NCBI RefSeq assembly: GCF_001889605.1
Contig: NZ_CP018171.1
Span: forward strand, 2,936,501 to 3,000,500
Direction of reading: 5' to 3'
Length of the DNA stretch: 64,000 nucleotides
From: Aquibium oceanicum
Lineage (GTDB): Bacteria; Pseudomonadota; Alphaproteobacteria; Rhizobiales; Rhizobiaceae
Under the pieces are notes generated by a model, which saw nothing but the letters and a program-made list of their open reading frames with translations, was not told the DNA's origin and searched no databases. Positions 26,879 to 37,687 of the stretch are shown piece by piece. Each line of letters opens with the position of its first letter. Position 1 is the first letter of the stretch. The position numbers and the translations under genes are program-made.

Positions 26879-27568
26879 ATGGACGCAAAGACGCCGACGA
26901 TCGTGTTCGACCTCGACGGCACGCTGGTCGACACGGCCGACGACCTGATCGCTAGCCTCAACCACGCCCTTTCAACCGAGGGGATGCGCCGCGTCGATCC
27001 GGCCTGGCTGAGGCCATACGCGGGACATGGCGGGCGCGCGATGATCGAGCGTGTCTATGCCGCCGAGCGGCGTGCGCTGGCGCCCGGACTGCTGGACGCA
27101 CTGGTGAAAGGCTTCCTTGACCATTACTCCGACAGCATTCCGGGAGTCTCCCGTCCCTTCCCGGGCGCGGTCGAGGCGCTGGAACGGCTGGCTGACGCGG
27201 GGTTCCGGCTGGCCGTGTGCACAAACAAGCCGCAGGACTACTCCGACCGGCTGCTTGAAGCCCTCGGCCTGAGCGCGCATTTCTCCGCGATCTGCGGCGC
27301 AGACGCCTTAACCTTCCGAAAACCCGATCCCCGCCACCTGGTCGAAACGATCCTGCGGGCGAACGGCGATCCCGGGCGATCGGTGATGGTCGGGGATTCC
27401 CGCACTGACGTGGACACGGCACGGGCCGCCGGGATCCCGGTCGTCGCCGTCGAATTCGGCTACAGCGACGTCCGCGTCCACGATCTCGGACCCTCGACCG
27501 TCATCGCGGATTTCGGCGAACTCACGCCCGACCTCGCCCGGCGGCTCATTTCGGCGGCCGGCGGCTGA
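26879..27568 (+). CDS. gph: HAD-family phosphatase, phosphoglycolate phosphatase-like
   Basis: A 229-aa haloacid dehalogenase superfamily phosphatase. Motif I is [11 protein letters not shown] (about 9-19, nucleophile Asp), motif II VCTNKP, motif III lysine in TFRKPDP, and motif [14 protein letters not shown]. The helical cap domain between motifs I and II is of the Gph type. Removal of 2-phosphoglycolate from DNA repair is the usual role, but other small phosphates are possible. The gene is divergent from rpiA with 171 bases between. Confidence 0.88.
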   Translation: MDAKTPTIVFDLDGTLVDTADDLIASLNHALSTEGMRRVDPAWLRPYAGHGGRAMIERVYAAERRALAPGLLDALVKGFLDHYSDSIPGVSRPFPGAVEALERLADAGFRLAVCTNKPQDYSDRLLEALGLSAHFSAICGADALTFRKPDPRHLVETILRANGDPGRSVMVGDSRTDVDTARAAGIPVVAVEFGYSDVRVHDLGPSTVIADFGELTPDLARRLISAAGG

Positions 27569-27602
27569 AACCCCGATCGTGACGGTCCCCGGCAACGGCA
27601 TC

Positions 27603-27631
27603 TTGCAATCCGGACGCGGCGCGGGTATTTT
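27603..27631 (+). promoter_or_regulatory. Promoter of the cold-shock gene
   Basis: TTGCAA (27603-27608) and TATTTT (27626-27631) with a 17-base spacer form a good sigma-70-type promoter. Transcription would begin near 27638, leaving a leader of about 130 bases before the start codon, a length typical of cold-shock mRNAs. Confidence 0.6.
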
Positions 27632-27770
27632 AGTGTGGTTGATATTTTCGGCCGATCGATCTGGCTGTCCGCGATCTTCGCGTTTGCTCGTATCTATCTC
27701 CAAAATCTCGATACCACCGGTCGCGCATTCGTGCCGGCCAAGCGAAGTTGCAAACGCAAGGAAGATCCAA

Positions 27771-27983
27771 ATGGCAACTGGCACTGTGAAATGGTTCAAC
27801 GCGACCAAGGGCTTCGGCTTCATCCAGCCTGACAATGGCGGCCAGGACGTTTTCGTCCACATCTCCGCCGTCGAGCGCGCCGGCATGTCGAACCTCGTTG
27901 AAGGTCAGAAGATCAACTTCGAGGTCGAGCAGGACCGTCGCACCGGCAAGTCCGCCGCTGGCAGCCTCAGCAAGGCGGCCTGA
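27771..27983 (+). CDS. Cold-shock domain protein (CspA family)
   Basis: A 70-aa single cold-shock domain that binds single-stranded RNA or DNA and melts structure in mRNA. The RNP1 motif KGFGFIQ (about 13-19) and RNP2 VFVHIS (about 28-33) are intact, as is the N-terminal GTVKWFN. The ATG at 27771 has AAGGAAG at good spacing, and the frame upstream is leader, not protein. A strong intrinsic terminator lies about 95 bases downstream. Confidence 0.95.
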   Translation: MATGTVKWFNATKGFGFIQPDNGGQDVFVHISAVERAGMSNLVEGQKINFEVEQDRRTGKSAAGSLSKAA

Positions 27984-28075
27984 TTTCGGGCGTGCCGCCG
28001 GCCTCCGGGCCTGAATGGCAGCGCAACCTACCGACGGACCCGAAGGGCGACCAGCGCGCCGGGACGTCACAAGAT

Positions 28076-28106
28076 AAAAGGCGGGGCCGGTCCCCGCCTT
28101 TTTCTT
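28076..28106 (+). terminator. Intrinsic terminator of the cold-shock gene
   Basis: A perfect 11-bp stem (arms 28076-28086 and 28092-28102, 5-base loop) ends in a T-run (TTTTTCTTT). It lies 92 bases after the stop codon, and its symmetric A/T flanks could let it work on both strands. Confidence 0.9.
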
Positions 28107-28208
28107 TGCCTGCTCTCCCGCGTTTTCTGCGCATGCCGGCGTTCGGCGGATGACAAGCGGCGCGCGAAGCCCCTATCCTCCTCCGACCTGCATGGAGAGG
28201 AGTGGACG

Positions 28209-29114
28209 ATGGAAAAGGTATCGGTTGGGTTCGTCGGCGTCGGGCTGATGGGCCACGGGATGGCAAAGAACATCCTGGAGAAGGGTTTTCCCCTCACGAT
28301 CCTGGCGCACCGCCGGCGCGAGGCGGCCGAGGATCTCAAGGCGCGCGGCGCCGGGGAAGTCACCTCCGCCCGCGAACTGGCGGAAAAATGCGACATCGTC
28401 GTCTTGTGCGTGACCGGCAGCGCACAGGTCGAGGCGATCGTCAACGGGCCGGACGGGCTCGTTAGCGCCGGACGGCCGATCCTGGTCTGCGACTGCTCGA
28501 CCTCCGACCCCTCCTCCACGATTCGCCTCGCTGCCGAACTCGCCGGCAAGGGCATGGCGCTCGTCGACGCGCCGCTTTCGCGCACACCGAAGGAGGCGCA
28601 GGCCGGCACGCTCGACGTGATGGCCGGCGGCGAAACGGAGCATTTCGAGCGCGTCCGATCCGTGCTCGAGACCTTCGCACAGAAAATCGTCCACACCGGC
28701 CCCGTCGGCAGCGGGCATACGATGAAGCTCCTGAACAACTTCGTGTCCCTGGGTTACGCCGCGATCTATTCGGAGGCGCTCGCGCTCGGCGCAAAGGCGG
28801 GCCTCACTCCGCAGGTCTTCGACAGCGTCATCAGCGACGGCCGCATGGATTGCGGCTTCTACCAGACCTTCTTCAAATACGTGCTGGAGCGCGACCGCGA
28901 CGCGCACAAATTCACCCTCGGCAATGCGCTGAAGGACCTGAGCTATCTCTCCGCCTTCGCCAATGCCACCGGCTCCTCCAATCCAATGGGCGCCGCCGCA
29001 CGCAACTCATTCGCGCTGGCGGTCGGCACCGGCCACGCGGAGGATTACGTGCCCATGCTGTCCGACGTCATCGCCGGGTTGAACGGGGTAGCGTTGGCAG
29101 GCTCCGAAGGCTGA
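28209..29114 (+). CDS. NAD(P)-dependent beta-hydroxyacid dehydrogenase (3-hydroxyisobutyrate dehydrogenase-like)
   Basis: A 301-aa oxidoreductase. The Rossmann motif GFVGVGLMGHGMAKN (about 7-21) binds the dinucleotide. The substrate loop DAPLSRTPKEAQAGTLDVM (about 119-137) and the catalytic lysine segment KLLNNFVSLGY (Lys near 177) follow. Substrates of the family include 3-hydroxyisobutyrate, tartronate semialdehyde and succinic semialdehyde; position does not decide between them. AGGAG precedes the ATG. It is convergent with an EAL gene, 8 bases away. Confidence 0.88.
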   Translation: MEKVSVGFVGVGLMGHGMAKNILEKGFPLTILAHRRREAAEDLKARGAGEVTSARELAEKCDIVVLCVTGSAQVEAIVNGPDGLVSAGRPILVCDCSTSDPSSTIRLAAELAGKGMALVDAPLSRTPKEAQAGTLDVMAGGETEHFERVRSVLETFAQKIVHTGPVGSGHTMKLLNNFVSLGYAAIYSEALALGAKAGLTPQVFDSVISDGRMDCGFYQTFFKYVLERDRDAHKFTLGNALKDLSYLSAFANATGSSNPMGAAARNSFALAVGTGHAEDYVPMLSDVIAGLNGVALAGSEG

Positions 29115-29122
29115 GCAGCCCC

Positions 29123-29941
29123 TCAGCGGCCATTTGCGCCGACCAGCTTCAGGTTTTCGCCGAGTAGGACCTCGATGTCGAGTGGCGCCTGATCGAAGAT
29201 AGTGCCCGCGAGCGCCGGGCGCGCCAGATAGTAGCCCTGGAGGAAATCGGCACCGGCAGTGAGCGCGGCGGCGAGGTCGGTCGCGGTTTCGATTCCCTCG
29301 ACCAGCACCTGGCATCCCATGTCCCGAAGCCCGGAGAAGAGATCCGGCAGCAGGGCAGAGGCGTCCGGGTTGCGGGCGACCGCCTGAAACCAGCCGGCGT
29401 CGATCTTGACGGTGTCGGGCTCCAGCAGATGGACCCGGTCCAGCGTCGATTCGCCCGCGCCGAAATCGTCGACGGCGATTTTCACGCCAATGCGCTTCAT
29501 GTCCACGGCGAACGCGCGGACCTGCTCGCGGCTCGTCGCCACCCCCTCCGTGATCTCGCAGACCGCCAGCGACGGATCTGGCAGCGTTTCCCGCGCAAGC
29601 CATTCGATGTGCTCGGCATCGGGCAACGGCAGGCCCGGGTCAACGTTGAAGAAGAGTTCCAGTCCGTCGATGCCGATATTGGAATAGTTGCGGAAATGGA
29701 GCATTCGACAGACATTTTCGAGCGCCTCACGCCGCGCCGTCTCGACCCGGGCGAAGAGTTCCTGCGCGGGCACCGCCTGGCCTCTCGTGAAGGCGATCGC
29801 CAGGGCCTCGCAGGCGAAGGGCACCAGCACGTCTCTGTCGACCCGAAAGAGCATCTGGTAGCTGCTCTTGAGGAGGAGTTCGCGGTGACGTCCGAAGACG
29901 ATGCCGACCTCGTCGACATGGACTGCAAGCTCGTTGCTCAA
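29123..29941 (-). CDS. Stand-alone EAL-domain protein (cyclic-di-GMP phosphodiesterase-like)
   Basis: A 272-aa protein that is nearly all EAL domain. The signature motif reads CEALAIA (EAL at 45-47) but lacks the usual EALxR arginine. The other positions are largely kept: Asn99 (FFNVDP), Glu129 (CEITEG), Asp158-Asp159 (DDFGAGES), Lys179 (VKIDAGW), Glu215 (LVEGIE) and Gln235 (LQGYY). Phosphodiesterase activity is therefore possible but not certain. There is no signal peptide or sensor domain. A second EAL gene lies 28 bases upstream on the same strand. Confidence 0.85.
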   Translation of the reverse strand: MSNELAVHVDEVGIVFGRHRELLLKSSYQMLFRVDRDVLVPFACEALAIAFTRGQAVPAQELFARVETARREALENVCRMLHFRNYSNIGIDGLELFFNVDPGLPLPDAEHIEWLARETLPDPSLAVCEITEGVATSREQVRAFAVDMKRIGVKIAVDDFGAGESTLDRVHLLEPDTVKIDAGWFQAVARNPDASALLPDLFSGLRDMGCQVLVEGIETATDLAAALTAGADFLQGYYLARPALAGTIFDQAPLDIEVLLGENLKLVGANGR

Positions 29942-29969
29942 GCACGGCTCCGTCGATCGGCAGCCGCCA

Positions 29970-30893
29970 TCAGCCGGCCGATCCCCGCGTCCGGCGTCCG
30001 AATGCGCGCGCGGGCGGACGGGGGGCGCTGTCTCCGATTCCTATCCGCGGCTCTGTCCGTTCGACCACCGGGCGCTTCCCCGGAACGTCGGTCTTCTTTT
30101 CGTCCCGCGAGAAGACGGAAAAGCTGGTAGGCGCAAGTTCGGGACGGGCGAGAACGTAGCCTTGAACCATGGAAGCGCCGGATCGCTCGGCGAGTTCGAG
30201 TTGCCAGGTTTCCTCGATTCCTTCGAAGACAGTCGTGATGCCACGCGCCGTGAACGTGTCGACCATCGCCTTGAGGAGCGCGAAGCCTGGACCGGAATCC
30301 ATGAGATGGGTGATCCAGTGCGCGTCGAACTTCACGATGTCGGGACGCAGTTCCTCGATGCGGGCGATGTCGGAATCGTCCGCGCCGTAGTCGTCCACAG
30401 CGATCCGAAAGCCGCTTGCGCGCAGAGACGCCACGAACTGGCGCAATGTCTCGGTGGAGGCCGACTTCTGCTCGGTCACCTCGCAGACAATCCGCTCCGG
30501 GTGGAGACCCGCCTCGTGCAGCACCAGGCGCATCTCGCGGATCGCCACGTCCACGACTTCGCGGTCGGTAAACAGCGACGGGTCGAAGTTGACGAAGATC
30601 GTGGCCGACGGGTCGAGGCAGGCGCCCGCGTTGAGAAGATGCAGGGTCCTGGTCAGCGTTTCGACGTGGTAGCGGTCCACCGCGGGCACCGACCGGAAGA
30701 ACAGGCCCGGCGAGACAGGCTGGCCCTCGCGGAACGGCCGGATCAGCCCCTCGAAGGCCGCGATGGCGACCTTGCCGCCCTGGAAGGCAAAGATCGGCTG
30801 AAAGGCGCTCTTGAGCACATAGACGCCCCAGACGCCGGCATAGGTGCCGTCATCCTGCCGTATGATATGATCCAGTCCTGAACTGCGCGACAA
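29970..30893 (-). CDS. Stand-alone EAL-domain protein with variant signature
   Basis: A 307-aa protein with an EAL domain at about 28-255 and a 50-residue Arg/Pro-rich tail. The signature is FEGLIRP (EGL at 48-50) in place of EAL. Asn102 (VNFDP), Glu138 (CEVTEQ), Asp167-Asp168, Lys188 (VKFDAHW), Glu224 (FEGIEE) and Gln244 (VQGY) are present, but loop 6 reads DDYGADDSD rather than DDFGxGYSS. It sits directly upstream of the other EAL gene and is related to it, suggesting a tandem duplication. It is divergent from the aspartate aminotransferase gene (186 bases). Confidence 0.85.
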   Translation of the reverse strand: MSRSSGLDHIIRQDDGTYAGVWGVYVLKSAFQPIFAFQGGKVAIAAFEGLIRPFREGQPVSPGLFFRSVPAVDRYHVETLTRTLHLLNAGACLDPSATIFVNFDPSLFTDREVVDVAIREMRLVLHEAGLHPERIVCEVTEQKSASTETLRQFVASLRASGFRIAVDDYGADDSDIARIEELRPDIVKFDAHWITHLMDSGPGFALLKAMVDTFTARGITTVFEGIEETWQLELAERSGASMVQGYVLARPELAPTSFSVFSRDEKKTDVPGKRPVVERTEPRIGIGDSAPRPPARAFGRRTRGSAG

Positions 30894-30929
30894 AGCCGCT
30901 CTCCGAGGGTCAGGAAGCCTTCGCGATAG

Positions 30930-33286
<2,357 letters not shown>

Positions 33287-33396
33287 CGTCCTTCCCCCCG
33301 TGCGCTCCAGGTCGATCCTTGTGCGCGCTCAGCCATTTCCCATCATGGCTGGGCGCGCTCAAATCCTCCCTCTCATCGTAGTCCAAGGAGGAAGAC

Positions 33397-34122
33397 ATGG
33401 CCACTTACGTGCTCGTCCACGGCGCCTGGCATACGGGCGAACTCTTCGAGGAGGTCGCGGCGCCCATCCGCGGCGCCGGACACGAGGTCCACCTGCCGAC
33501 AATCGCCGGAAACCGACCGGGCGACGAAAAGACGATCGGGCTCGCACCGGCGATCGCCTCGATCGTCGACTACCTCGTCTCGAACGATCTCTCCGACGTG
33601 ATCCTGCTCGGCCATTCCTATGGCGGCATGATCATCACCGGCGTCGCCGATGCGGTGCCTGAACGGCTGCGACGGCTGATCTACTGGAACGCCTTCGTTC
33701 CCAACGACGGAGAATGCCTGAACGACATGGTGCCACCGCACTACGTGGCATTGTTCGACGCCGTCAGCGGCCAGAGCAGCGACAATTCGGTGATGCTCCC
33801 CTACCCGATCTGGCGCGAGGCCTTCATCAACGACGGCGACGCGGCGCTCGCGCAGTCGTCCTTCGACAGGCTGAACCCGCACCCCTATGCGACCTTCACC
33901 GATCCGATCAACCTCAAGACGAACCCCGCGGACATGCAGGTCGCGAAGTCCTACATCAACGCCACCTCGGATACCGCGCTGCCGCAGAGCCTCGGCTGGC
34001 ATCCGCGCCTGTCGGAAAAGCTCGGCCTCTTCCGGCTGGTGCAGACGCCGGGCAGCCATGAGATGTGCTTCTCCGACCCGGCAGGCCTCGCAGAGGCGAT
34101 CATGGCGGCGGGCCGGGACTGA
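33397..34122 (+). CDS. Alpha/beta hydrolase
   Basis: A 241-aa alpha/beta hydrolase of the short pyrethroid-hydrolase/salicylate-esterase-like (EstC/MES-type) group. The oxyanion segment is VLVHGAWHTGELF (about 5-17), the nucleophile elbow GHSYGG (Ser near 71) and the catalytic His is in PGSHEMCF near 222. AAGGAGGAAG just before the ATG is a very strong ribosome binding site. The gene is divergent from the frameshifted AraC-type regulator with 110 bases between, a classic regulator-target layout. The natural ester substrate is unknown. Confidence 0.87.
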   Translation: MATYVLVHGAWHTGELFEEVAAPIRGAGHEVHLPTIAGNRPGDEKTIGLAPAIASIVDYLVSNDLSDVILLGHSYGGMIITGVADAVPERLRRLIYWNAFVPNDGECLNDMVPPHYVALFDAVSGQSSDNSVMLPYPIWREAFINDGDAALAQSSFDRLNPHPYATFTDPINLKTNPADMQVAKSYINATSDTALPQSLGWHPRLSEKLGLFRLVQTPGSHEMCFSDPAGLAEAIMAAGRD

Positions 34123-34225
34123 CCAGGCCAACCGGCCTGCCTGTCAATTCCGTGCCTTCCGCTTGACCCTTCCTTAACGGGCGCTGGTCCATACCCGCTG
34201 AAGTAGCGATTGCGAGGCATTGACG

Positions 34226-36103
34226 ATGCTGGCGGGCGAATTCGCTGACGGAGCGTCGATCTCGCTGATCGACCTCCAGAGCGACCTCATCGAAAAGATT
34301 GCGTTCCGCGAACCTCTGGGGATGATCGCAGAATCGCTGTGCCTGCATGCACAGAGCCTAGCGCCGGAAGCGATCTGTTCCATCCTCAGGGTCACCGAGG
34401 ATGGGCGGCTTTCGACGCTCGCCGGCCCTTCGCTTCCCACCCACTATTCCGACGCAATCGACGGTCTCCAGATTGGACCTTACGTGGGTTCCTGCGGAAC
34501 GGCAGCACATTTCGGCGTAGCTGTGGAAGTCACGGACATCGCGACCGACAGGCGCTGGGCAGATTTCAAGGCGCTGGCCCTGCCGCTCGGCCTTCGCGCC
34601 TGCTGGTCGAGCCCCATCAAGGCCCGCGACGGCCGCGTCATCGGCACCTTCGCCTTCTACTTCCGCACCCCGCGCGGCCCGAGCGATCTCGAGCACGAGG
34701 TGGTCAAGCGCTGCGGGCAGCTCTGCGCCATCGCTATCGAGCACGAGGAGATCGCACGCCGCGTCCACGAGATGGCCTATACCGATCTTCTGTCGGGGCT
34801 TCCCAATCGCGCCAGCTTCCTGAGACGCGTCGCCCACCTGTCGAAGAACGACAGCCGGCCTTTCGCGCTCCTGCTAATCGATCTCGATCACCTGAAGGAG
34901 GTCAACGACACGCTGGGTCATGCCGGCGGCGATGCGCTGATCCGCACCGTGGCCGCCCGCCTGCGCGAGGCCGGCCCGGCGGTCGAGCCGCATCGCCTGG
35001 GCGGCGACGAGTTCGCCGTGCTGCTGCCTGGATGTGGCGCTGAAGCCGAGATGGCCGAGGCCGCGCGCTGCCTGATCGAGGTGCTGCGACATCCGTTCAC
35101 GTTCGATGGCCAGTCGATCGCGCCCTTCGTCACGATCGGCGGAGCACTGTTCGACGGCGCGGACCACGACGCCGAAACGCTCTGCCAGAACGCGGATTTC
35201 GCGCTGTACCACGGAAAGTCCGAGAGCCGTGGCAGCTTCGTGCCTTTCCGCCCGGAAATGCGCACCGCCATCACCCGCCGTATCCAGTCGATTCGTGATC
35301 TCGACGAAGCACTCTCGGAGGGTCGCGTCTTTTGCGCCTATCAGCCGATCGTGCGTATCGACACGGGCGAGATCGTCGGTCTCGAAGCCTTGGCGAGAAT
35401 GCGCAGACCGGACGGCCGGATTCTCAGCGCGGGCGAGTTCCATCAGGCGATGAGCGATGCGCGCACCGCCACCAGGCTGACCGATCACATGCTGCGGGAG
35501 GTCGCCGCCGATGTACGCCGATGGCTGGACATGGGCATCCCGTTCCAGCATGTCGGCGTGAACGTCACCGGCGCGGACTTCCGCGCCGGATGCCTCGACC
35601 AGCGTATCGAGGAAACGTTCGCGGCAGCTGACGTCCCTCTGCGGCACGTGATCCTGGAAGTGAACGAGAACGTCTACGTGGGCGGCAGCGACAACGGCGT
35701 CGCGCGAGCCGCGGAAAGCCTTCGTTCGAAGGGCATGCGTATCGCGCTCGACGACTTCGGCACCGGGCACGCCTCGCTCACCCATCTCCTCGACTTCCCC
35801 GTCGACATCATCAAGATCGACAAGTCCTTCGTCGACCGCATCGTTGACGACCGGCCGAGCCTCGCCATCGTACAGGCGCTGGTCGAGGTCGCGCGCAAAC
35901 TCGACATGCGCATCGTCGCCGAAGGCATCGAGACGGCCGAGCAGGCCGACAGGCTGCTTGCCCTCGGCTGCGTGCTCGGACAAGGCTACCGCTATTCGCG
36001 CCCGGTCCCCGCGACGGTGACGACCGAACTGCTGCTGCGGTTCGCGCAGCGCGCCCATCCCGTGCTGAAACGTCCCCAACTGCCGCTGCGCGCCCACGGC
36101 TGA
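34226..36103 (+). CDS. GAF-GGDEF-EAL cyclic-di-GMP turnover protein
   Basis: A 625-aa signalling protein. An N-terminal GAF domain (about 18-175) is followed by a GGDEF domain (about 185-340) with the intact motif LGGDEFAVLL (about 258-267), and an EAL domain (about 355-610). The EAL domain has GLEALARM, Asn in VNVTGADF, Glu in LEVNENV, DDFGTGHASL, IKIDKSFV, AEGIET and GQGY, so both domains look catalytically able. No RxxD inhibitory site precedes GGDEF. There is no transmembrane segment, so it senses a cytoplasmic signal. The ATG at 34226 is preferred to a TTG two codons upstream. Confidence 0.93.
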   Translation: MLAGEFADGASISLIDLQSDLIEKIAFREPLGMIAESLCLHAQSLAPEAICSILRVTEDGRLSTLAGPSLPTHYSDAIDGLQIGPYVGSCGTAAHFGVAVEVTDIATDRRWADFKALALPLGLRACWSSPIKARDGRVIGTFAFYFRTPRGPSDLEHEVVKRCGQLCAIAIEHEEIARRVHEMAYTDLLSGLPNRASFLRRVAHLSKNDSRPFALLLIDLDHLKEVNDTLGHAGGDALIRTVAARLREAGPAVEPHRLGGDEFAVLLPGCGAEAEMAEAARCLIEVLRHPFTFDGQSIAPFVTIGGALFDGADHDAETLCQNADFALYHGKSESRGSFVPFRPEMRTAITRRIQSIRDLDEALSEGRVFCAYQPIVRIDTGEIVGLEALARMRRPDGRILSAGEFHQAMSDARTATRLTDHMLREVAADVRRWLDMGIPFQHVGVNVTGADFRAGCLDQRIEETFAAADVPLRHVILEVNENVYVGGSDNGVARAAESLRSKGMRIALDDFGTGHASLTHLLDFPVDIIKIDKSFVDRIVDDRPSLAIVQALVEVARKLDMRIVAEGIETAEQADRLLALGCVLGQGYRYSRPVPATVTTELLLRFAQRAHPVLKRPQLPLRAHG

Positions 36104-36209
36104 CGTCCCACGCACCCATCCCCGGACTACTCCCTCCCCGTCATTGCCGTGCTACAACACGCACGTAGAAAAAACTTGTCTCACGGCATGGCAAGAAGGG
36201 ATAGGAAAC

Positions 36210-37526
36210 ATGAAAACACTCCTCGTCGCGGCGCTCATCGTCGGCGCCATGGGCACAAGCACGATGGCACAGGAAAACAGGATCGATCGGGTGCGCCCGG
36301 ACGCACCCGAACTCGCCGCGCCCGGCCCGCACGCGATCGGCGTGCGCACGATCGAACTGCTCCACGAGGACCAGGTCGACATCCTCAACGTCGAGGCCGG
36401 CAAGCCGCATCCGCGCTACGATCGCCCGCTTACGGTCGAGGTCTGGTATCCGGCCGAAGGCGATGCCGTCGGCGGCACCTATGAAGGTGTCTTCCTGCGC
36501 GACGGCGTCACGCAGGTCTCGCTGGAAGGCCGCGCGGTGCGCGACGGCGCGCCCAAGAAGGCCGAGACGGGCGCCTGGCCGCTCGTCGTCGTCTCGCACG
36601 GCTATCCTGGAAATCGATTCCTGCTCAGCCACCTGGCGGAGAATCTTGCCACCAAGGGTTATGTCGTCGTCTCCATCGACCACACCGACTCCACCTACAA
36701 CGACCAGGCCAAGTTCGGCTCCACCCTGGTAAACCGCTCGCTCGACCAGATCTTCGTCCTCGACGAGATCGATCGGCTGTCGAAGGACGAGGCGAGCTTC
36801 CTGAACGGCATTGCCGATGCATCGAATGCCGGTCTCATCGGCTATTCCATGGGCGGATACGGAGCGGTGATAACCGCCGGCGGCGGCGTGACCGAGGCGA
36901 GCACCAAGTACGAATGGGGTGCGCCCGATGGCACGCTGGCGATCCACCAGGCCGGATCGCCCACGCACGACGCGCTTCCCGATCCGCGCTACAAGGCGGC
37001 GATCGCCTTCGCGCCGTGGGGCATGGAGCGCGGCTTCTGGGATGCGGAAGGCCTGAAGGGCATCGAGATCCCGATGTTCTTCGTCGCCGGCAGCGTCGAC
37101 GACGTTTCCGGCTACGAGAAGGGCGTGAAGGTGATCTACGAACAGGCCGTCAATTCCGATCGCTATCTCCTCACCTTCGAGAACGCCAACCATAATGCCG
37201 CCGCACCGATGCCTGCTCCGGTCGAGTCCTGGAAGGTCTCCGAAAAGCTCGGCTGGGCGCCTTTCGACCACTATGCCGATCCGGTCTGGGACACGGTGCG
37301 CATGAACAACATCGCCCAGCACTTCGCCACCGCCTTCCTGGGCAAGGAACTGAAAGGCGACGAGAGCATGGATGCCTACCTCGACCTCGTCGAGAACGCG
37401 CAGGATGGTGTGTGGGCGGTCAACGAGGACAAGTCCTTCAAGCCCGAGCACACCTACTGGAAGGGTTTCGGCGACCGAACCGCCAAGGGCCTGAACCTCA
37501 TGCACGCCGCACCGGCGGCCAACTGA
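36210..37526 (+). CDS. Secreted alpha/beta hydrolase, dienelactone hydrolase / PAF-acetylhydrolase-like
   Basis: A 438-aa exported hydrolase. The signal peptide (about 1-20, ending STMAQ) is followed by a WYPAEG segment typical of PAF-acetylhydrolase-like enzymes, the oxyanion region VVVSHGYPGNRF and the nucleophile elbow IGYSMGGYG. A candidate acid residue lies in FFVAGSVDDVSGY, and the catalytic His in FENANHNAAAP. The start is set by AAGGGATAGG just upstream and the clean signal peptide. The substrate is unknown, probably an ester. It stands alone between the GAF-GGDEF-EAL gene and an EF-G-like gene. Confidence 0.85.
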   Translation: MKTLLVAALIVGAMGTSTMAQENRIDRVRPDAPELAAPGPHAIGVRTIELLHEDQVDILNVEAGKPHPRYDRPLTVEVWYPAEGDAVGGTYEGVFLRDGVTQVSLEGRAVRDGAPKKAETGAWPLVVVSHGYPGNRFLLSHLAENLATKGYVVVSIDHTDSTYNDQAKFGSTLVNRSLDQIFVLDEIDRLSKDEASFLNGIADASNAGLIGYSMGGYGAVITAGGGVTEASTKYEWGAPDGTLAIHQAGSPTHDALPDPRYKAAIAFAPWGMERGFWDAEGLKGIEIPMFFVAGSVDDVSGYEKGVKVIYEQAVNSDRYLLTFENANHNAAAPMPAPVESWKVSEKLGWAPFDHYADPVWDTVRMNNIAQHFATAFLGKELKGDESMDAYLDLVENAQDGVWAVNEDKSFKPEHTYWKGFGDRTAKGLNLMHAAPAAN

Positions 37527-37687
37527 CTCCGAATGCGATCCGGGGCGGCCGCCGCTGCCCCGAATCACCCTTGTCACGGTGTGAAACCCGTGTGACGATG
37601 CCTGCAGCCGGGCAATGAGATCCGGCGCGCGACGGCCGGCAGGCCGGCCGCCGCTCACGAGGAAACGTGAGAAGGAGGTCGTCCAAA

